This document shows, one piece after another, positions 10,266-20,231 of a DNA stretch of 64,000 bases (the stretch's first letter is position 1; every line of letters begins with the position of its first letter). The DNA is from Aurantiochytrium sp. KH105. Its lineage: Eukaryota; Sar; Bigyra; Thraustochytrida; Thraustochytriidae. The stretch is from assembly GCA_003116975.1 (NCBI GenBank), contig BGKB01000208.1, positions 46,411-110,410 on the forward strand. Reading direction: 5' to 3'. A program made the position numbers and the translations under genes. The notes under the pieces were generated by a model that saw only the letters and a program-made list of their open reading frames with translations, had not been told where the DNA came from and did no database searches.

Positions 10266-13208
10266 ATGTCGGCGAGCCCCACGGGGACGTTGTCGCCTTC
10301 TACAATGCCACCCACGACGATGGCACCAACTACGATGTCTCCAACGACTTTCGCTCCTACAACCTTTGGCCCAACGACGTATGCTCCGACGAGCTTGGCG
10401 CCAACGACGCTAGCTCCAACGTTGGCGCCGACCCACGCGCCCACCATGCCTGGCATCAAGCACCCCACCGACGAGATGCTCATGTGGGGCGGCCTTGCAT
10501 ACGGTGGCACAGCACTCGCGCTCATCATCTTATACATGATCTTGGCGAGCTTCACAGGCAGAGAGACTTCGCTGAAGCGATGGCTTTCACCGCGTGGGTC
10601 CGTCAAGTGGCGCCAGATTTTGGCGAGAAACTGCCTTTGTAACTTGTACGTTCGCGAGGCTGACTTTGTGGCACAGTGCGGCATGGATGCGTACATGAGC
10701 TTACGCGGAATCCGTTTCCAAGCCGTGGCCATGTTTCTCGTGTCTCTCTTCGTTTCGGGCGGCCTGCTGCCCTTGTACTATGCGCAGGAGCAGCCCGAAA
10801 AATGTATCGATATTTGCGCCGGGGTAAAGCGCAACGAGTCCTCCAGTAGTGCAGAATTCTACCACCAGTTTGATTCTGCGTCCATACTTGTCGACCGCCA
10901 GAGCGACGCCTTTCATTCGGATTGCGTGTGCTCGGGTGCCGACAAGCTCAGCATGGCAAGCATTGCACCAGGGAGCCCGCTGCTATGGTGTCCTGTGGCC
11001 GGCGTCGCTGTGGCGACGCTCATCCTCCTGCTGCTCTTGCGCCGCGAATATCGGGAAATTGTTCGCGTTCGCGCCGCGTACTGGCTCTCACAGCCGCCCG
11101 AGATGTTCACTGTCCTTTGCGACGACATTCCGACGCACCTCGATTTGCATACCACCGAGGGGCTGCGTCGACACTTTGCCGGAATATTCCCCGATCAGAT
11201 TTTACGCATTGACCCGGTACGCTTTAACGACGAATCCTTGCTCAAACAAATGAGAGACGTAGCCAAGCGCCGCATGGCCTGTTATGACCGCATCACGCGC
11301 CTCATGGCACTTCGCGATCGGTATGGAAGAGTTCCGCGCTGTCACGCTGTCTGTTTGAACATGTGCTGCGGCTCCGGGTCAGGCGACGTGAGCTACTCAA
11401 TCTCTCGCCTCGAGGAAAAGTACGAAGCGCTCAACCGCGACTTCGAAGAGCTCTTTTACGCATACAAAAAGGTTGAAGAGGATGAGGCAGCCGGAAAGCT
11501 TGCGCGGCCCATTCGTGCATGCTTTATTACCTTTAGCTCTGCCACGGCCGCGACAATTTCCGCACAGGCGGTTCTGGATCACCGGTACAGCGTAGTTGCC
11601 GTGCACGCTTCGGAGCCGGACGATATTATTTGGGACTCGCTCGGCTACGGCGCCACGCAGCGCGCCTGCAGCAAGTACGCGGCGCGCCTGGTTTTCTTTT
11701 TGCTGGTCATTTTCTGGGGCGCCTTTGCGGCCTCGGTTGGCGCGCTTACATCGCTCGATGTAATCAAGCGCGAAATCCCCCAGCTGCGCAAATTTCTCGA
11801 AGCCAACTCTGCGGTGGAGTCAATTGTTGAGCAACTGGCACCGCTCCTGCTGTCCAGTTTGCTCGCCATTGTCAATCCGGTGGTCTGCTTCCTCGCGCGG
11901 GTTGAAGCACGAGCGTCGGAGGCGGACGCGGACCAGCTCGCCACGACCTGGTACTTTGTTTTCCTCGTTGTCCAGGTCTTTATCTTTTACGGTGTATCGG
12001 GCCCCATTTTTAACTCGATCGACGTGAGCAGACCTTCCGAGATTGTGTCTACACTCGCGTCGCGCATCCCGCAAAATGCCTCGTTCTACATTCTCTTTTT
12101 CGCGACCAAGTTTGTAACATTTCTGTGCCTGGACATGTACCGTGTCATTGACGTCTTACTCGACTTTTTGCGCAGGTGCCTTCTCGGCGCCGCCCTCTCG
12201 CACCGCGACCGCCGCAACGCGCGCTGCGGCTGCCACGTTCTCTCTTTTCCGGCGCACCGTAATTTGTCTTCACTCAATGGCCAAATGCTCTTGCTCTTCT
12301 TTATTGCCATTTCCTATGCCGTCATTCAGCCTCTTATTGCACCCGTGGCCTGCGTCTTTTTTTATGTCGCCTACTTTGTCTATGCGCGCATGTTTCTCGC
12401 CGTCAACATGCAACGCTTCGATGCAGGAGGTACCCTGTGGACCCGGACGTACTACTGCTATGTCTCGGCGATACTTGTAGCGCAGCTGACCCTCATTGGT
12501 TTGCTCAGTCTTCGCCGCGGCTATGAGCAGTCGTCGGCTGTTCTGGTGCTCTTTTTGTTGACTGCCTTTGTTGCCGCCATGATTGACTTTCGCTACCGTC
12601 CGCTTGTGACAGCACTGCCACTCGATCTTGCGGCCCGTATCGATCAAAAGATCGACGATGACGAGCCCGCATCAATGTTGGCGGCTTCGGTTTGGCAGTA
12701 CGGCATGCTGACAGGGGAGGATCCGAACTATTTGGGTCGACGCATCAAGGCGAACATTCGATTCGACGCACCCTTGGGCCCGGGTGCGGGCGGCAGCGGT
12801 GTGACGCCTTCCGGAGGTAGCCATCATCACGGAGGTCATCACAACAGCAGTAGTAACCTCGACGATACTTTTGATACCGGCGACGATGAGGACGACGACG
12901 ATGGCATGGACGATCCTATTCTTGCCTCGTACAGAAATAATAGCGCTGACAGACTGCAGCAGCAGCAGCAGCAGCAACTCGGCCAAGATGGACTTCAAGG
13001 TCGACAGCATGCCTCGCCGCCCTCGGCTCGCATTGCTGGTTCGGGACGGTCGGGGGCCTTTGAATTCTTTTCCTACGAGCTCCCCGTCTTGCGCGAGCCT
13101 CCGATCTTGGACCTTCCAGAGTCCGCAACGCAGGATGTTGGCAGAGACTCTCGACAGGCTAACTATGATGTGTCATCCAACACGGCACCATTGCTTCGGG
13201 AGCCATAA
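10266..13208 (+). CDS. OSCA/CSC1/TMEM63-type mechanosensitive or osmosensitive cation channel
   Basis: 980 residues from the chosen ATG; the frame is open further upstream but low-complexity. Residues about 14-58 are Pro-Thr-Thr-x repeats, followed by the first membrane segment (about 75-96). The family layout follows: TM1-TM2 (around 155-265), a long cytosolic region with an RRM-like fold, and the family signature WDSLGY just before the main channel helices. The C-terminal cluster of hydrophobic helices reaches about residue 800. The cytosolic tail is His-rich, then Asp-rich, then has a CAG-encoded polyGln stretch near 12956-12976. OSCA/TMEM63 proteins are Ca2+-permeable channels gated by membrane tension. 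An AATAAA at 13245-13250 follows the stop. The PTT repeats at the N-terminus are the unusual feature. Confidence 0.9.
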   Translation: MSASPTGTLSPSTMPPTTMAPTTMSPTTFAPTTFGPTTYAPTSLAPTTLAPTLAPTHAPTMPGIKHPTDEMLMWGGLAYGGTALALIILYMILASFTGRETSLKRWLSPRGSVKWRQILARNCLCNLYVREADFVAQCGMDAYMSLRGIRFQAVAMFLVSLFVSGGLLPLYYAQEQPEKCIDICAGVKRNESSSSAEFYHQFDSASILVDRQSDAFHSDCVCSGADKLSMASIAPGSPLLWCPVAGVAVATLILLLLLRREYREIVRVRAAYWLSQPPEMFTVLCDDIPTHLDLHTTEGLRRHFAGIFPDQILRIDPVRFNDESLLKQMRDVAKRRMACYDRITRLMALRDRYGRVPRCHAVCLNMCCGSGSGDVSYSISRLEEKYEALNRDFEELFYAYKKVEEDEAAGKLARPIRACFITFSSATAATISAQAVLDHRYSVVAVHASEPDDIIWDSLGYGATQRACSKYAARLVFFLLVIFWGAFAASVGALTSLDVIKREIPQLRKFLEANSAVESIVEQLAPLLLSSLLAIVNPVVCFLARVEARASEADADQLATTWYFVFLVVQVFIFYGVSGPIFNSIDVSRPSEIVSTLASRIPQNASFYILFFATKFVTFLCLDMYRVIDVLLDFLRRCLLGAALSHRDRRNARCGCHVLSFPAHRNLSSLNGQMLLLFFIAISYAVIQPLIAPVACVFFYVAYFVYARMFLAVNMQRFDAGGTLWTRTYYCYVSAILVAQLTLIGLLSLRRGYEQSSAVLVLFLLTAFVAAMIDFRYRPLVTALPLDLAARIDQKIDDDEPASMLAASVWQYGMLTGEDPNYLGRRIKANIRFDAPLGPGAGGSGVTPSGGSHHHGGHHNSSSNLDDTFDTGDDEDDDDGMDDPILASYRNNSADRLQQQQQQQLGQDGLQGRQHASPPSARIAGSGRSGAFEFFSYELPVLREPPILDLPESATQDVGRDSRQANYDVSSNTAPLLREP

Positions 13209-13360
13209 GTTCTTGGAAACCATGGCATATCATTTTATAAAAATAATAAACATTGCTTGGGGCAAGCCGATTCATACTCAATCTCTTTATAGTCAGTTTC
13301 CAAAGATTATGCGTTGCTTCTGAGTGCGGCTCGTACAATTCGCTGTTTCAGACTCGCTGT

Positions 13361-13443
13361 TTCAGACTCGGTTGCGGTGAATCTAGAATCGTCCACTTTG
13401 CAGACAGCGCGATGAAGAGTCCAGCAAGAATAGCTACGCAATA
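13361..13443 (-). pseudogene. Diverged remnant of an MFS transporter 3' end
   Basis: This stretch aligns with the last codons of the two neighbouring MFS genes (shared GTTGCGGTGAA, TTTGCAGACA, GCGATGAA and CCAGC blocks) but with many substitutions. It is older than the 271-bp tandem copy next to it and suggests a third, lost MFS gene copy. Confidence 0.6.
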
Positions 13444-13512
13444 GTTTTTTATTTTAATTAACAATATGATGTGACGGGGACGTTCAACATTGCATAATCG
13501 CTTTGAGAGCCA

Positions 13513-14054
13513 TGAGTTTTCGAGACCATCGCGTTGGAACAAGGCGATACACGTACATTTTGGCGACACAAATACCATTTGTGGAGACACATACATTTCG
13601 GCGATGCACATACATTTTGATCGAAGTTCTTTGTTGTTACTTTTCAAAGTCTACTGGATCGACCTCCACTTCTGACATTCTACGGCCCGGTACTGGCTCT
13701 GTTGCGGTGAACGTATGACCGCGTTCTTTGCAGACAACGCGATGAACAGGCCAGCGAGAATAGCTGCAGAAAAGACCGATCACTGAGTTCTCGAGACCAT
13801 CGCGTTGGAACAAGGCGATACACGTACATTTTGGCGACACAAATACCATTTGTGGAGACACATACATTTCGGCGATGCACATGCATTTTGATCGAAGTTC
13901 CTTGTAGTTACTTTTCAAAGTCTACTGGATCGACCTCCACTTCTGACATTCTACGGCCCGGTACTGGCTCTGTTGCGGTGAACGTATGACCGCGTTCTTT
14001 GCAGACAACGCGATGAACAGGCCAGCGAGAATAGCTGCAGAAAAGACCGATCAC
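13513..14054. repeat. 271-bp tandem duplication of the MFS gene 3' end
   Basis: Unit 1 (13513-13783) and unit 2 (13784-14054) are nearly identical with a period of 271. Unit 2 contains the genuine last codons and stop of the MFS gene (stop at 13908). Unit 1 repeats the last 48 codons and stop (13637-13783) as a non-functional tail. Only a few single-base differences are visible, so the duplication is recent. Confidence 0.92.
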
Positions 14055-15371
14055 TGGCCCCGGCCCCAAAAGCACAAATGCGATCCCTGGATCAACGCCC
14101 GCGTCCAGCACTGCCCCAAGAACTTGAATCCCAACCACAGTGACGGAGAAACCAATGCATGTCGCCAGCGTAAGCGCAGTGCCCATGAGAGTATGCGGTG
14201 CGCTTTGGGCCAAGAGTGCGGCGAATTGCCCAGAGTCAGCGACAACGCTCCAGCCCCATATTGCAATGTAAACAAAAAAACCGACAGGAGTCATGCGTTG
14301 ATACAATGGTGCAAGAAAACAGCAACACATGGACGTAGCGAGTGACAAATTTGCCACGACAGCACTGCCAGGAAGAATGCCTCGACCAGCCCACAGGGCC
14401 CATACTCCTGCGACAGCGCAAGCGACTGCGCCGATGGCCATGGCGAAGAACGTAAACATGGCCACTGGAAGGACTGGTGCCTGGCCCACTTTTAGGATCG
14501 CTTCATGCGCTTCAATTAGATTGGGTACATAGGTCCACCATGCATAGAGTTCCCAGCAATGCCCAAAATAGCCCATGGCGGCCGCGCGAAAGTCCTTGGC
14601 AGAGCAAATTTCCTTGATCGAGGCCCAACCCAGCTTAAGCACCTGCAACTCATGCGCAGGCGTGGACCAGGTCAACAAGGACCGAAAGGCTGGCCAAATG
14701 TCCTTCCAAGGAACAAGCACAAGAACCAAAAGGGCCCCGCCAATGAGGCTTAGAACTGAGACCGCGAGCAGCGTCATTTCAAAGGGGAGAGTATTGCCGA
14801 GACCGCGCAAGAGCCAGGGAAAGGCGGTGCCAAGCGTGGAAGCGCCGAGAAACAGTCCGAGGCGTGCTCCGAGTCCATGTGGGTACTGTTTGGCAGCAAT
14901 TTTCATGCCCACTGGGAACACGCCGGCAAGGCAAACGCCGACTAGGGTTCGCAAGGTTGCCCACACGACGAAATCTGTGTTGAGCACACAAAGAAAGTTC
15001 AAAAGGCTGCCGAGAGCGCACACGACCGCAAAAACGACCTCTGCGCGGAACCGATCTGCCACGTTCAGGTATGTGAGCCCAAAGGTACCGACAATGAAGC
15101 CTACTTGCACAAGCGACGTAAGTGTGGCGATCTGAGTATCGCCAGTGCCATCGATCTGAGATGCGACCGCGTTGGGCGCAAACCACAAGGACGTCCCTGC
15201 AAACTGCGCAAATATAATGGTCGGGAGAACCGCAAAGCTTTTTGCTCCAGCGGCATCGCTCTCCATCTTCGCTCGCGAGTTAATCAACGAGTTCGGGGCT
15301 ACGTCCGCTTCCTTTGTGGCGGCGTCCGACGCCGCTGCGCTGTCCGTGCTCGTATCAACACCACGAAGCAT
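13908..15371 (-). CDS. Major facilitator superfamily transporter, copy 1
   Basis: 487 residues from the first ATG; the frame is open upstream to a GTG. About 12 hydrophobic segments are visible, starting at LPTIIFAQFAGTSLWFAP. After TM2 there is a short loop (NVADRF), then segments containing LRTLVGVCLAGVFPVGMKIA and GARLGLFLGASTLGTAFPW. This pattern resembles bacterial-type MFS permeases; the substrate cannot be told. The N-terminal about 50 residues are Ala/Ser/Asp-rich and probably cytosolic. A close paralogue lies downstream at 16674-18140 on the same strand, and the 3' end is tandemly duplicated. A TTGC/TTGG repeat tract lies upstream of the start. Confidence 0.9.
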   Translation of the reverse strand: MLRGVDTSTDSAAASDAATKEADVAPNSLINSRAKMESDAAGAKSFAVLPTIIFAQFAGTSLWFAPNAVASQIDGTGDTQIATLTSLVQVGFIVGTFGLTYLNVADRFRAEVVFAVVCALGSLLNFLCVLNTDFVVWATLRTLVGVCLAGVFPVGMKIAAKQYPHGLGARLGLFLGASTLGTAFPWLLRGLGNTLPFEMTLLAVSVLSLIGGALLVLVLVPWKDIWPAFRSLLTWSTPAHELQVLKLGWASIKEICSAKDFRAAAMGYFGHCWELYAWWTYVPNLIEAHEAILKVGQAPVLPVAMFTFFAMAIGAVACAVAGVWALWAGRGILPGSAVVANLSLATSMCCCFLAPLYQRMTPVGFFVYIAIWGWSVVADSGQFAALLAQSAPHTLMGTALTLATCIGFSVTVVGIQVLGAVLDAGVDPGIAFVLLGPGPVIGLFCSYSRWPVHRVVCKERGHTFTATEPVPGRRMSEVEVDPVDFEK

Positions 15372-15491
15372 CTCTTTTCCGAGTTGTTGTCGCAGTGGCG
15401 GGCGTCTTCGTGCCCGACTCACGGTCCGAGCGGCAAGCGCCTCCTCGTGCCCTGCCTACCGCGCGTAGCGCACCAACGCGCGAGCGTCGCC

Positions 15492-15660
15492 CTTGGTTGG
15501 TTGCTTGTTTGGTTGGTTGCTTGTTTGGTTGGTTGCTTGTTTGCTTGCTCGTTTGCTTGTTTGCTTGCTTGTTTGCTTGTTTGCTTGCTCGTTTGCTTGC
15601 TTGCTTGCTTGCTTGCTTGCCTGCTTGCTTGCTTGCTTACTTGCTTGCCTGCTTACTGCC
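15492..15660. repeat. TTGC/TTGG/TTGT tetranucleotide tract upstream of MFS copy 1
   Basis: About 170 bp of interrupted four-base repeats, mostly GCTT and GTTT variants, beginning about 120 bp upstream of the MFS copy 1 ATG on the minus strand. Open frames through it are Leu/Cys/Ala-rich artefacts. Confidence 0.9.
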
Positions 15661-16673
15661 TGCGTGTCTTTTTCATCTCTTTCTGCGGACGGCTACGTGC
15701 ACCCCCCGCAGCTGGGCCGAAAGTAGCGGGCCGCCGTCCGGCCAACACGCTTATACCTCTCTCCACAATAAAAAGTTTTGGATTAACAGTAAAAATGTAA
15801 ATTGTCTCGTGTCTACTACGAACAGAAATCTTGTTTTAGAAGAATCACCTCAAATGATTATAGTATAGTATTATGTTTCTATTTACTCAGATACAAGACT
15901 TTTCATGTTCTGGATGCAAATAGCACCTTTATTATAACTGTAAAGCCACGGCAGAATAGAAAAAACCGAGCTCATGGGCCGCCATGTGACCTTTTTGACT
16001 GCGAAGAAGGCAAGACGTCAATATTCGGCCGGTGCGTCCGAGACACGCAATGCGCACGGGGTTGTGAGTGCAACGACAAGGGTCCCTTTCGAGCACAGCG
16101 AAGCCTGCTGGAGGCCAAGCACTTGCTCTTTCGCTGACGACGTGACGCTTCATGCTGCCGACAACCCTGAAAGGCCATGCTGGCTTGCGCCACATCTCTG
16201 GACCCGAATCGCGTTAGACCTCACTGTCCCGCAAGGCTGACAAGCATCGACAATGCTACAAGGTTTGCCTTGAAAAGGAGAACCTGCCTCAAACATCTTT
16301 AGTCGGTAGGTGCACGCAGTATCCCGTGTGCACGCTGTGCAAGGGGTGCGCAACCCCCAAATGGTTAATACTTAAAATTAGATTTGGTGACAAGTAGACC
16401 AGGGTCGCAATCTGGCTACCAATGAAGCCAAGGATTCGGGACGGAACAAGAAGTTGCAGACCGATGCAGGCGCTGGAAGCGACGATAGTCCGCACCAAGG
16501 ATAGTTCTAGAACAGCACAAAACGCATCTATTAAAGATCAACGTTGCATAATCGCTTCGAGAGCCACGAGTTCTCGAGACAATCGCGTTGGAACAAGGCA
16601 TGACAGATACATTTTGGTGATACACATACATTTTGGCGATGCACATACATTTTGATCGAAGTTCTTTGTACAG
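15661..16673. other. Intergenic between the two MFS genes
   Basis: About 1 kb, more AT-rich than most of the window. From about 16535 it matches the 3' flank of MFS copy 1 (GTTGCATAATCGCTT and the following dozens of bases), so the duplication included downstream sequence. An AATAAA lies at about 15767. No gene is seen. Confidence 0.6.
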
Positions 16674-18140
16674 TTACTTTTCAAAGTTTATTGGATCGAC
16701 CTCCACTTCTGGCATGCTACGGCCCGGTACTTCTGGCTCTGTTGCGGTGAACGTATGATCGCGTTCTTTGCAGACGACGCGATGAACAGGCCAGCGAGAA
16801 TAGCTGCAGAAAAGACCGATCACTGGCCCCGGCCCCAAAAGCACAAATGCGATCCCTGGATCAACGCCCGCGTCCAGCACTGCCCCAAGGACTTGAATCC
16901 CAACCACAGTGACGGAGAAACCAATGCATGTCGTCAGCGTAAGCGCAGTCCCGATGAGAGTAAGTGGTGCGCTTTGGGCCAAGAGTGTGGAGAATTGCGC
17001 AGAGTCAGCGACGACGCTCCAGCCCCATATTGCAATGTACACAAAAAAACCGACAGGAGTCATGCGTTGATACAATGGTGCAAGAAAACAGCAACACATG
17101 GACGTAGCGAGTGACAAATTTGCCACGACAGCACTGCCAGGAAGAATGCCTCGGCCAACCCACAGGCCCCATGCTCCCCCAACAGCGCAAGCGACCGCGC
17201 CGATGGCAATGGCGAAGAACGTAAACATGGCCACTGGAAGGACTGGTGCCTGGCCCGCTTTTAGCGTAGCTTCATGCGCTTCAATTAGATTGGGTACATT
17301 GGTCCACCATGCATAGAGTTCCCAGCAATGCCCAAAATAGCCCATGGCGGCCGCGCGAAAGTCCTTGGCAGAGCAAATCTCCTTGATCGAGGCCCAACCT
17401 AGCTTTAGCGCCTGCAACTCATGCGCAGGCGTGGACCAGGTCAATAAGGACCGAAAGGCTGGCCAAATGTCCTTCCAAGGAACAAGCACAAGAACCAAAA
17501 GGGTCCCGCCGACGAGGGCTAGAACTGAGACTGCGAGCAGCGTTACTTCGAAGGGGAAATTATTGCCGAGACCGCGCAGGAGCCAGGGAAAGGCGGTGCC
17601 CAGTGTGAGAGCGCCTACAAGCAGACCGAGGCGTGCTCCGAGTCCATGTGGGTACTGTTTGGCGGCGATCTTCATGCCCACAGGGTACACACCGGCAAGG
17701 CAAACGCCGACTAGAGTTCGCAAAGTTGCCCAAACTGCAAAATCTGTGTTGAGCACACAAAGAAAGTTCAAAAGGCTGCCGAGAGCGCACATGACCGCAA
17801 AAACGACCTCTGCGCGGAACCGATCTGCCACGTTCAGGTATGTGAGCCCAAAGGTACCGACAATGAAGCCTACTTGCACGAGCGACGTAAGTGTGGCGAC
17901 CTGAGTATCGCCAGTGCCATCGATCTGAGATGCGACCGCGTTGGGCGCAAACCACAAGGACGTCCCTGCGAACTGCGCAAATACAATGGTCGGGAGAACC
18001 GCCAAGCTTTTAGCTCCAGCGGCAGTGCTCTCCGTCCTTGCTCGCGAGTTGGTCGACGAGTTCGGGGCTACGTCCAATTCTCTCGCGGCGGCGTCCGACG
18101 CCGCTGCGCTGCCCGAGCTCTCATCAACACCACGAAGCAT
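16674..18140 (-). CDS. Major facilitator superfamily transporter, copy 2
   Basis: 488 residues from the first ATG, very similar to the copy at 13908-15371 along its whole length and into both flanks. Differences are scattered; several are in the N-terminal tail and near the C-terminus, where one codon is inserted (EVPGRSMPE versus PVPGRRMSE). All visible membrane segments are kept, so it is probably functional. The substrate is unknown. It is divergently arranged with the FN3-thioredoxin gene and shares a GC-rich upstream region with CTCG repeats at about 18260-18280. Confidence 0.9.
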   Translation of the reverse strand: MLRGVDESSGSAAASDAAARELDVAPNSSTNSRARTESTAAGAKSLAVLPTIVFAQFAGTSLWFAPNAVASQIDGTGDTQVATLTSLVQVGFIVGTFGLTYLNVADRFRAEVVFAVMCALGSLLNFLCVLNTDFAVWATLRTLVGVCLAGVYPVGMKIAAKQYPHGLGARLGLLVGALTLGTAFPWLLRGLGNNFPFEVTLLAVSVLALVGGTLLVLVLVPWKDIWPAFRSLLTWSTPAHELQALKLGWASIKEICSAKDFRAAAMGYFGHCWELYAWWTNVPNLIEAHEATLKAGQAPVLPVAMFTFFAIAIGAVACAVGGAWGLWVGRGILPGSAVVANLSLATSMCCCFLAPLYQRMTPVGFFVYIAIWGWSVVADSAQFSTLLAQSAPLTLIGTALTLTTCIGFSVTVVGIQVLGAVLDAGVDPGIAFVLLGPGPVIGLFCSYSRWPVHRVVCKERDHTFTATEPEVPGRSMPEVEVDPINFEK

Positions 18141-18698
18141 CTCTTTTCCGAGGTGTCGTCGCAGCGGCGGGCGTCTTCGTGCCCGACCCACGGTCCGAGC
18201 GGCACGCGCCTCCTCGCGCCCTGCCTACCGCGCGTCGCGCGCCAAGGCGCGAGCGTCGCCCTGCTCGCTCGCTCGCTCTCGCTGCTCTTTCATCTGTCGC
18301 TCCCTCCCAGCAGACGGCAACGAGCTCCAGCGCCCAGCGGCAGCTGCCTCCGCCGCGCAGCCGCGCAGCCGCGCAGCCGGCCTCGATGGCCCCGGCGCGC
18401 GACGCTCCCTGCCTGCCTGCCTGCCTGCCTGCCTGCGCGCCCGCCTGCGCCTCCCTGCGGCGGTTTGGCTCGGGGAGATGCTGGCTCGGGCGATCCGCTC
18501 GGGTGATTTGGTTGATCGCGCGACAGAAGATGGGGTCATCGATCGTGATCGATCGCTCTCGATGCGGCCCGAGCGGGCGGGGCCCTCGAGAAGCGCCGAG
18601 GCCCGGCCGAAGCAGACCCCGAACGTGGAGAAGAAGCGAAGCGAAGCGAGGCGAGGCGAGGCGAGGCGAGGCGAGGCGAGGACGCGGGGAGCGGCAGC
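18141..18698. promoter_or_regulatory. Shared upstream region of MFS copy 2 and the FN3-thioredoxin gene
   Basis: 558 bp between divergent starts, so it must hold both promoters. It is GC-rich with CTCG repeats (about 18260-18280), GCCT repeats (about 18407-18436), GATC-rich sequence (about 18535-18560), and a GCGAG pentanucleotide run (18634-18682) ending 17 bp before the downstream ATG. I recognise no TATA box. Confidence 0.5.
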
Positions 18699-19760
18699 AT
18701 GGAGTGCAAGGACGGCGTGTGCTACTTGAAGCCCAAGGGCGGCGCGAAGCAGCTGCAGCTCGCCGAGTTCGGCCGCGGCAGCGACGGCAGCGTGACGCTG
18801 GAGTGGCGCCCGCGCGACGCGGGCGCGAAGTATCAGGTCGACGTGCGAGAGGAGGGCGCCGAGGAGTGGAGGACGCTCTCGGACAAGGTGGCGACGCCCT
18901 TCCTGCGCAAGAAAACGCTCAAGACCAAGGCCAGCTTCAGAGTACGCGCGGCAAACGCAGACGGTTCGTGGGGACCCTTTTCGGACCCCGTAGAGCTCGA
19001 GCCAAACCCAGAAGGTAGTGTGATGGCAGCACCGACCGCAGGGACACCTACCGGCCAGGACGACGGCAGGTTCGCCGTGATGATCTCCTGGCCTACCTTG
19101 CCAGGTGCAGAGCGATTTGCGGTAGATATGCGCGCGGCGCAATCCGCAGACTCATTCGAGTGGAAACAACTCTCAGACTCGCTCAAGGGCAACTCGGTCC
19201 GCAAGAAGAACCTCGACGCTGGCGAGTACGTCTTTCGATACCGCGTCTACAAAGACGGCGCCTGGAGCCAGGTCTCAGCGCCAAGCGCGACAGTTGTGAC
19301 TGTGCGCACACATGATTCCTTTATGCAGCTCTTGGGTGGGCCCCAGGCGACCTTGCTTCGCGGCAAGGAACGCGTTCCGGCTTCGGCGGCTCTGGCAGGT
19401 AAAATTGTGCTCTTTTATTTTTCCGCAGGATGGTGCGGACCCTGCAGGCAGCAAACGGGTATGATGATGCCCTGGTACAGTCAAGCCAAGGCTGAGGGCT
19501 TGCCCGTCGAGGTAGTTCTGATTAGTGCAGATCGTGACGCTGGCGGATTCACTCAGTACTATGAAGGCACACCAATGCCATGGCTGGCGCTCCCATTCCA
19601 AGCTTCCGAGCGAGAACAGTTGATGGGCCGATTTCAAGTGTCTGGAATTCCCAAGCTCACGGTCTTTGCGCCAAATGGTGCCATGCTTTCAGACAACGCG
19701 GCCGGATCCCCGCTTTCCTCTGCCACCGTTCGCAGCTGGATGTCACGCTGCGGTATGTAA
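18699..19760 (+). CDS. Two fibronectin-III-like domains fused to a thioredoxin/nucleoredoxin domain
   Basis: 353 residues. Residues about 20-102 and 112-203 each look like an FN3 beta-sandwich (VTLEW ... FRVRAANADGSWGPFSDPV; MISWP ... FRYRVYKDGAWSQVSAPS). Residues about 205-350 form a thioredoxin-like domain with the redox motif WCGPC at 245-249. The tryparedoxin/nucleoredoxin pattern of a TPMPWLALPF stretch is at 291-300, and the cis-proline is in GIPKL (316-320). No signal peptide is seen, so it is probably a cytosolic thiol oxidoreductase. FN3 domains in front of a nucleoredoxin-like domain are an unusual architecture. They may target the enzyme to a partner protein. Confidence 0.88.
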   Translation: MECKDGVCYLKPKGGAKQLQLAEFGRGSDGSVTLEWRPRDAGAKYQVDVREEGAEEWRTLSDKVATPFLRKKTLKTKASFRVRAANADGSWGPFSDPVELEPNPEGSVMAAPTAGTPTGQDDGRFAVMISWPTLPGAERFAVDMRAAQSADSFEWKQLSDSLKGNSVRKKNLDAGEYVFRYRVYKDGAWSQVSAPSATVVTVRTHDSFMQLLGGPQATLLRGKERVPASAALAGKIVLFYFSAGWCGPCRQQTGMMMPWYSQAKAEGLPVEVVLISADRDAGGFTQYYEGTPMPWLALPFQASEREQLMGRFQVSGIPKLTVFAPNGAMLSDNAAGSPLSSATVRSWMSRCGM

Positions 19761-20025
19761 ATTATAACATTTCCGTATACATTTTCTTTCTTAGCTACGC
19801 AGAACCTTTTCGGAAGAGACGGTTACGCCAGACGCCTTTGACGCGGCTCGGCGAGTGAGGTCTCTTCATAGAGATGAGTTGTAACTAGGAAATGACAGAT
19901 TCGTTTGAAGCACACACACAACGATGCCAGAATGAAAGCGCCGAGCCGCGTGAGAACTCTTTGCCAAAAGTCTTGTTCACTTGCGCAATTGATATAATTT
20001 TTTTTTTCACACTACAATTTTGCCC

Positions 20026-20231
20026 ATGGATTTAGCGGTATTCTGGCTTTTGACGTTTATCATACTTCGCTGCGTCATCAAGAAGCTTAAAGAACGATGG
20101 AAGCACGTATCAACGGTTTTTGTGATTGCCAGCACGGGATGCATTGTCATCATCATGCATCTCATGGTGAATTCCGGCGCAATGAAATGCGCATGCTCAT
20201 GGCGGATCAACCTGAAGACTCCAATGTCTAG
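20026..20231 (+). pseudogene. Broken copy of the small two-membrane-span protein family
   Basis: The DNA aligns with the intact genes at 21543 and 23124: CGTCATCAAGAAGCTTAAAG and TGGAAGCA near the start, then the conserved 3' end GAAATGCGCATGCTC ... GACTCCAA.GTCTA with a stop at 20231. Compared with them it lacks an internal segment after the GGAAGCA position and the two halves are in different frames, so no full-length protein is possible. It marks the first copy of the array. Confidence 0.75.

Noticed and set aside
13637..13918. Separate 93-codon minus-strand gene
   Set aside because: It is the duplicated MFS tail joined to repeat sequence, not an independent gene.
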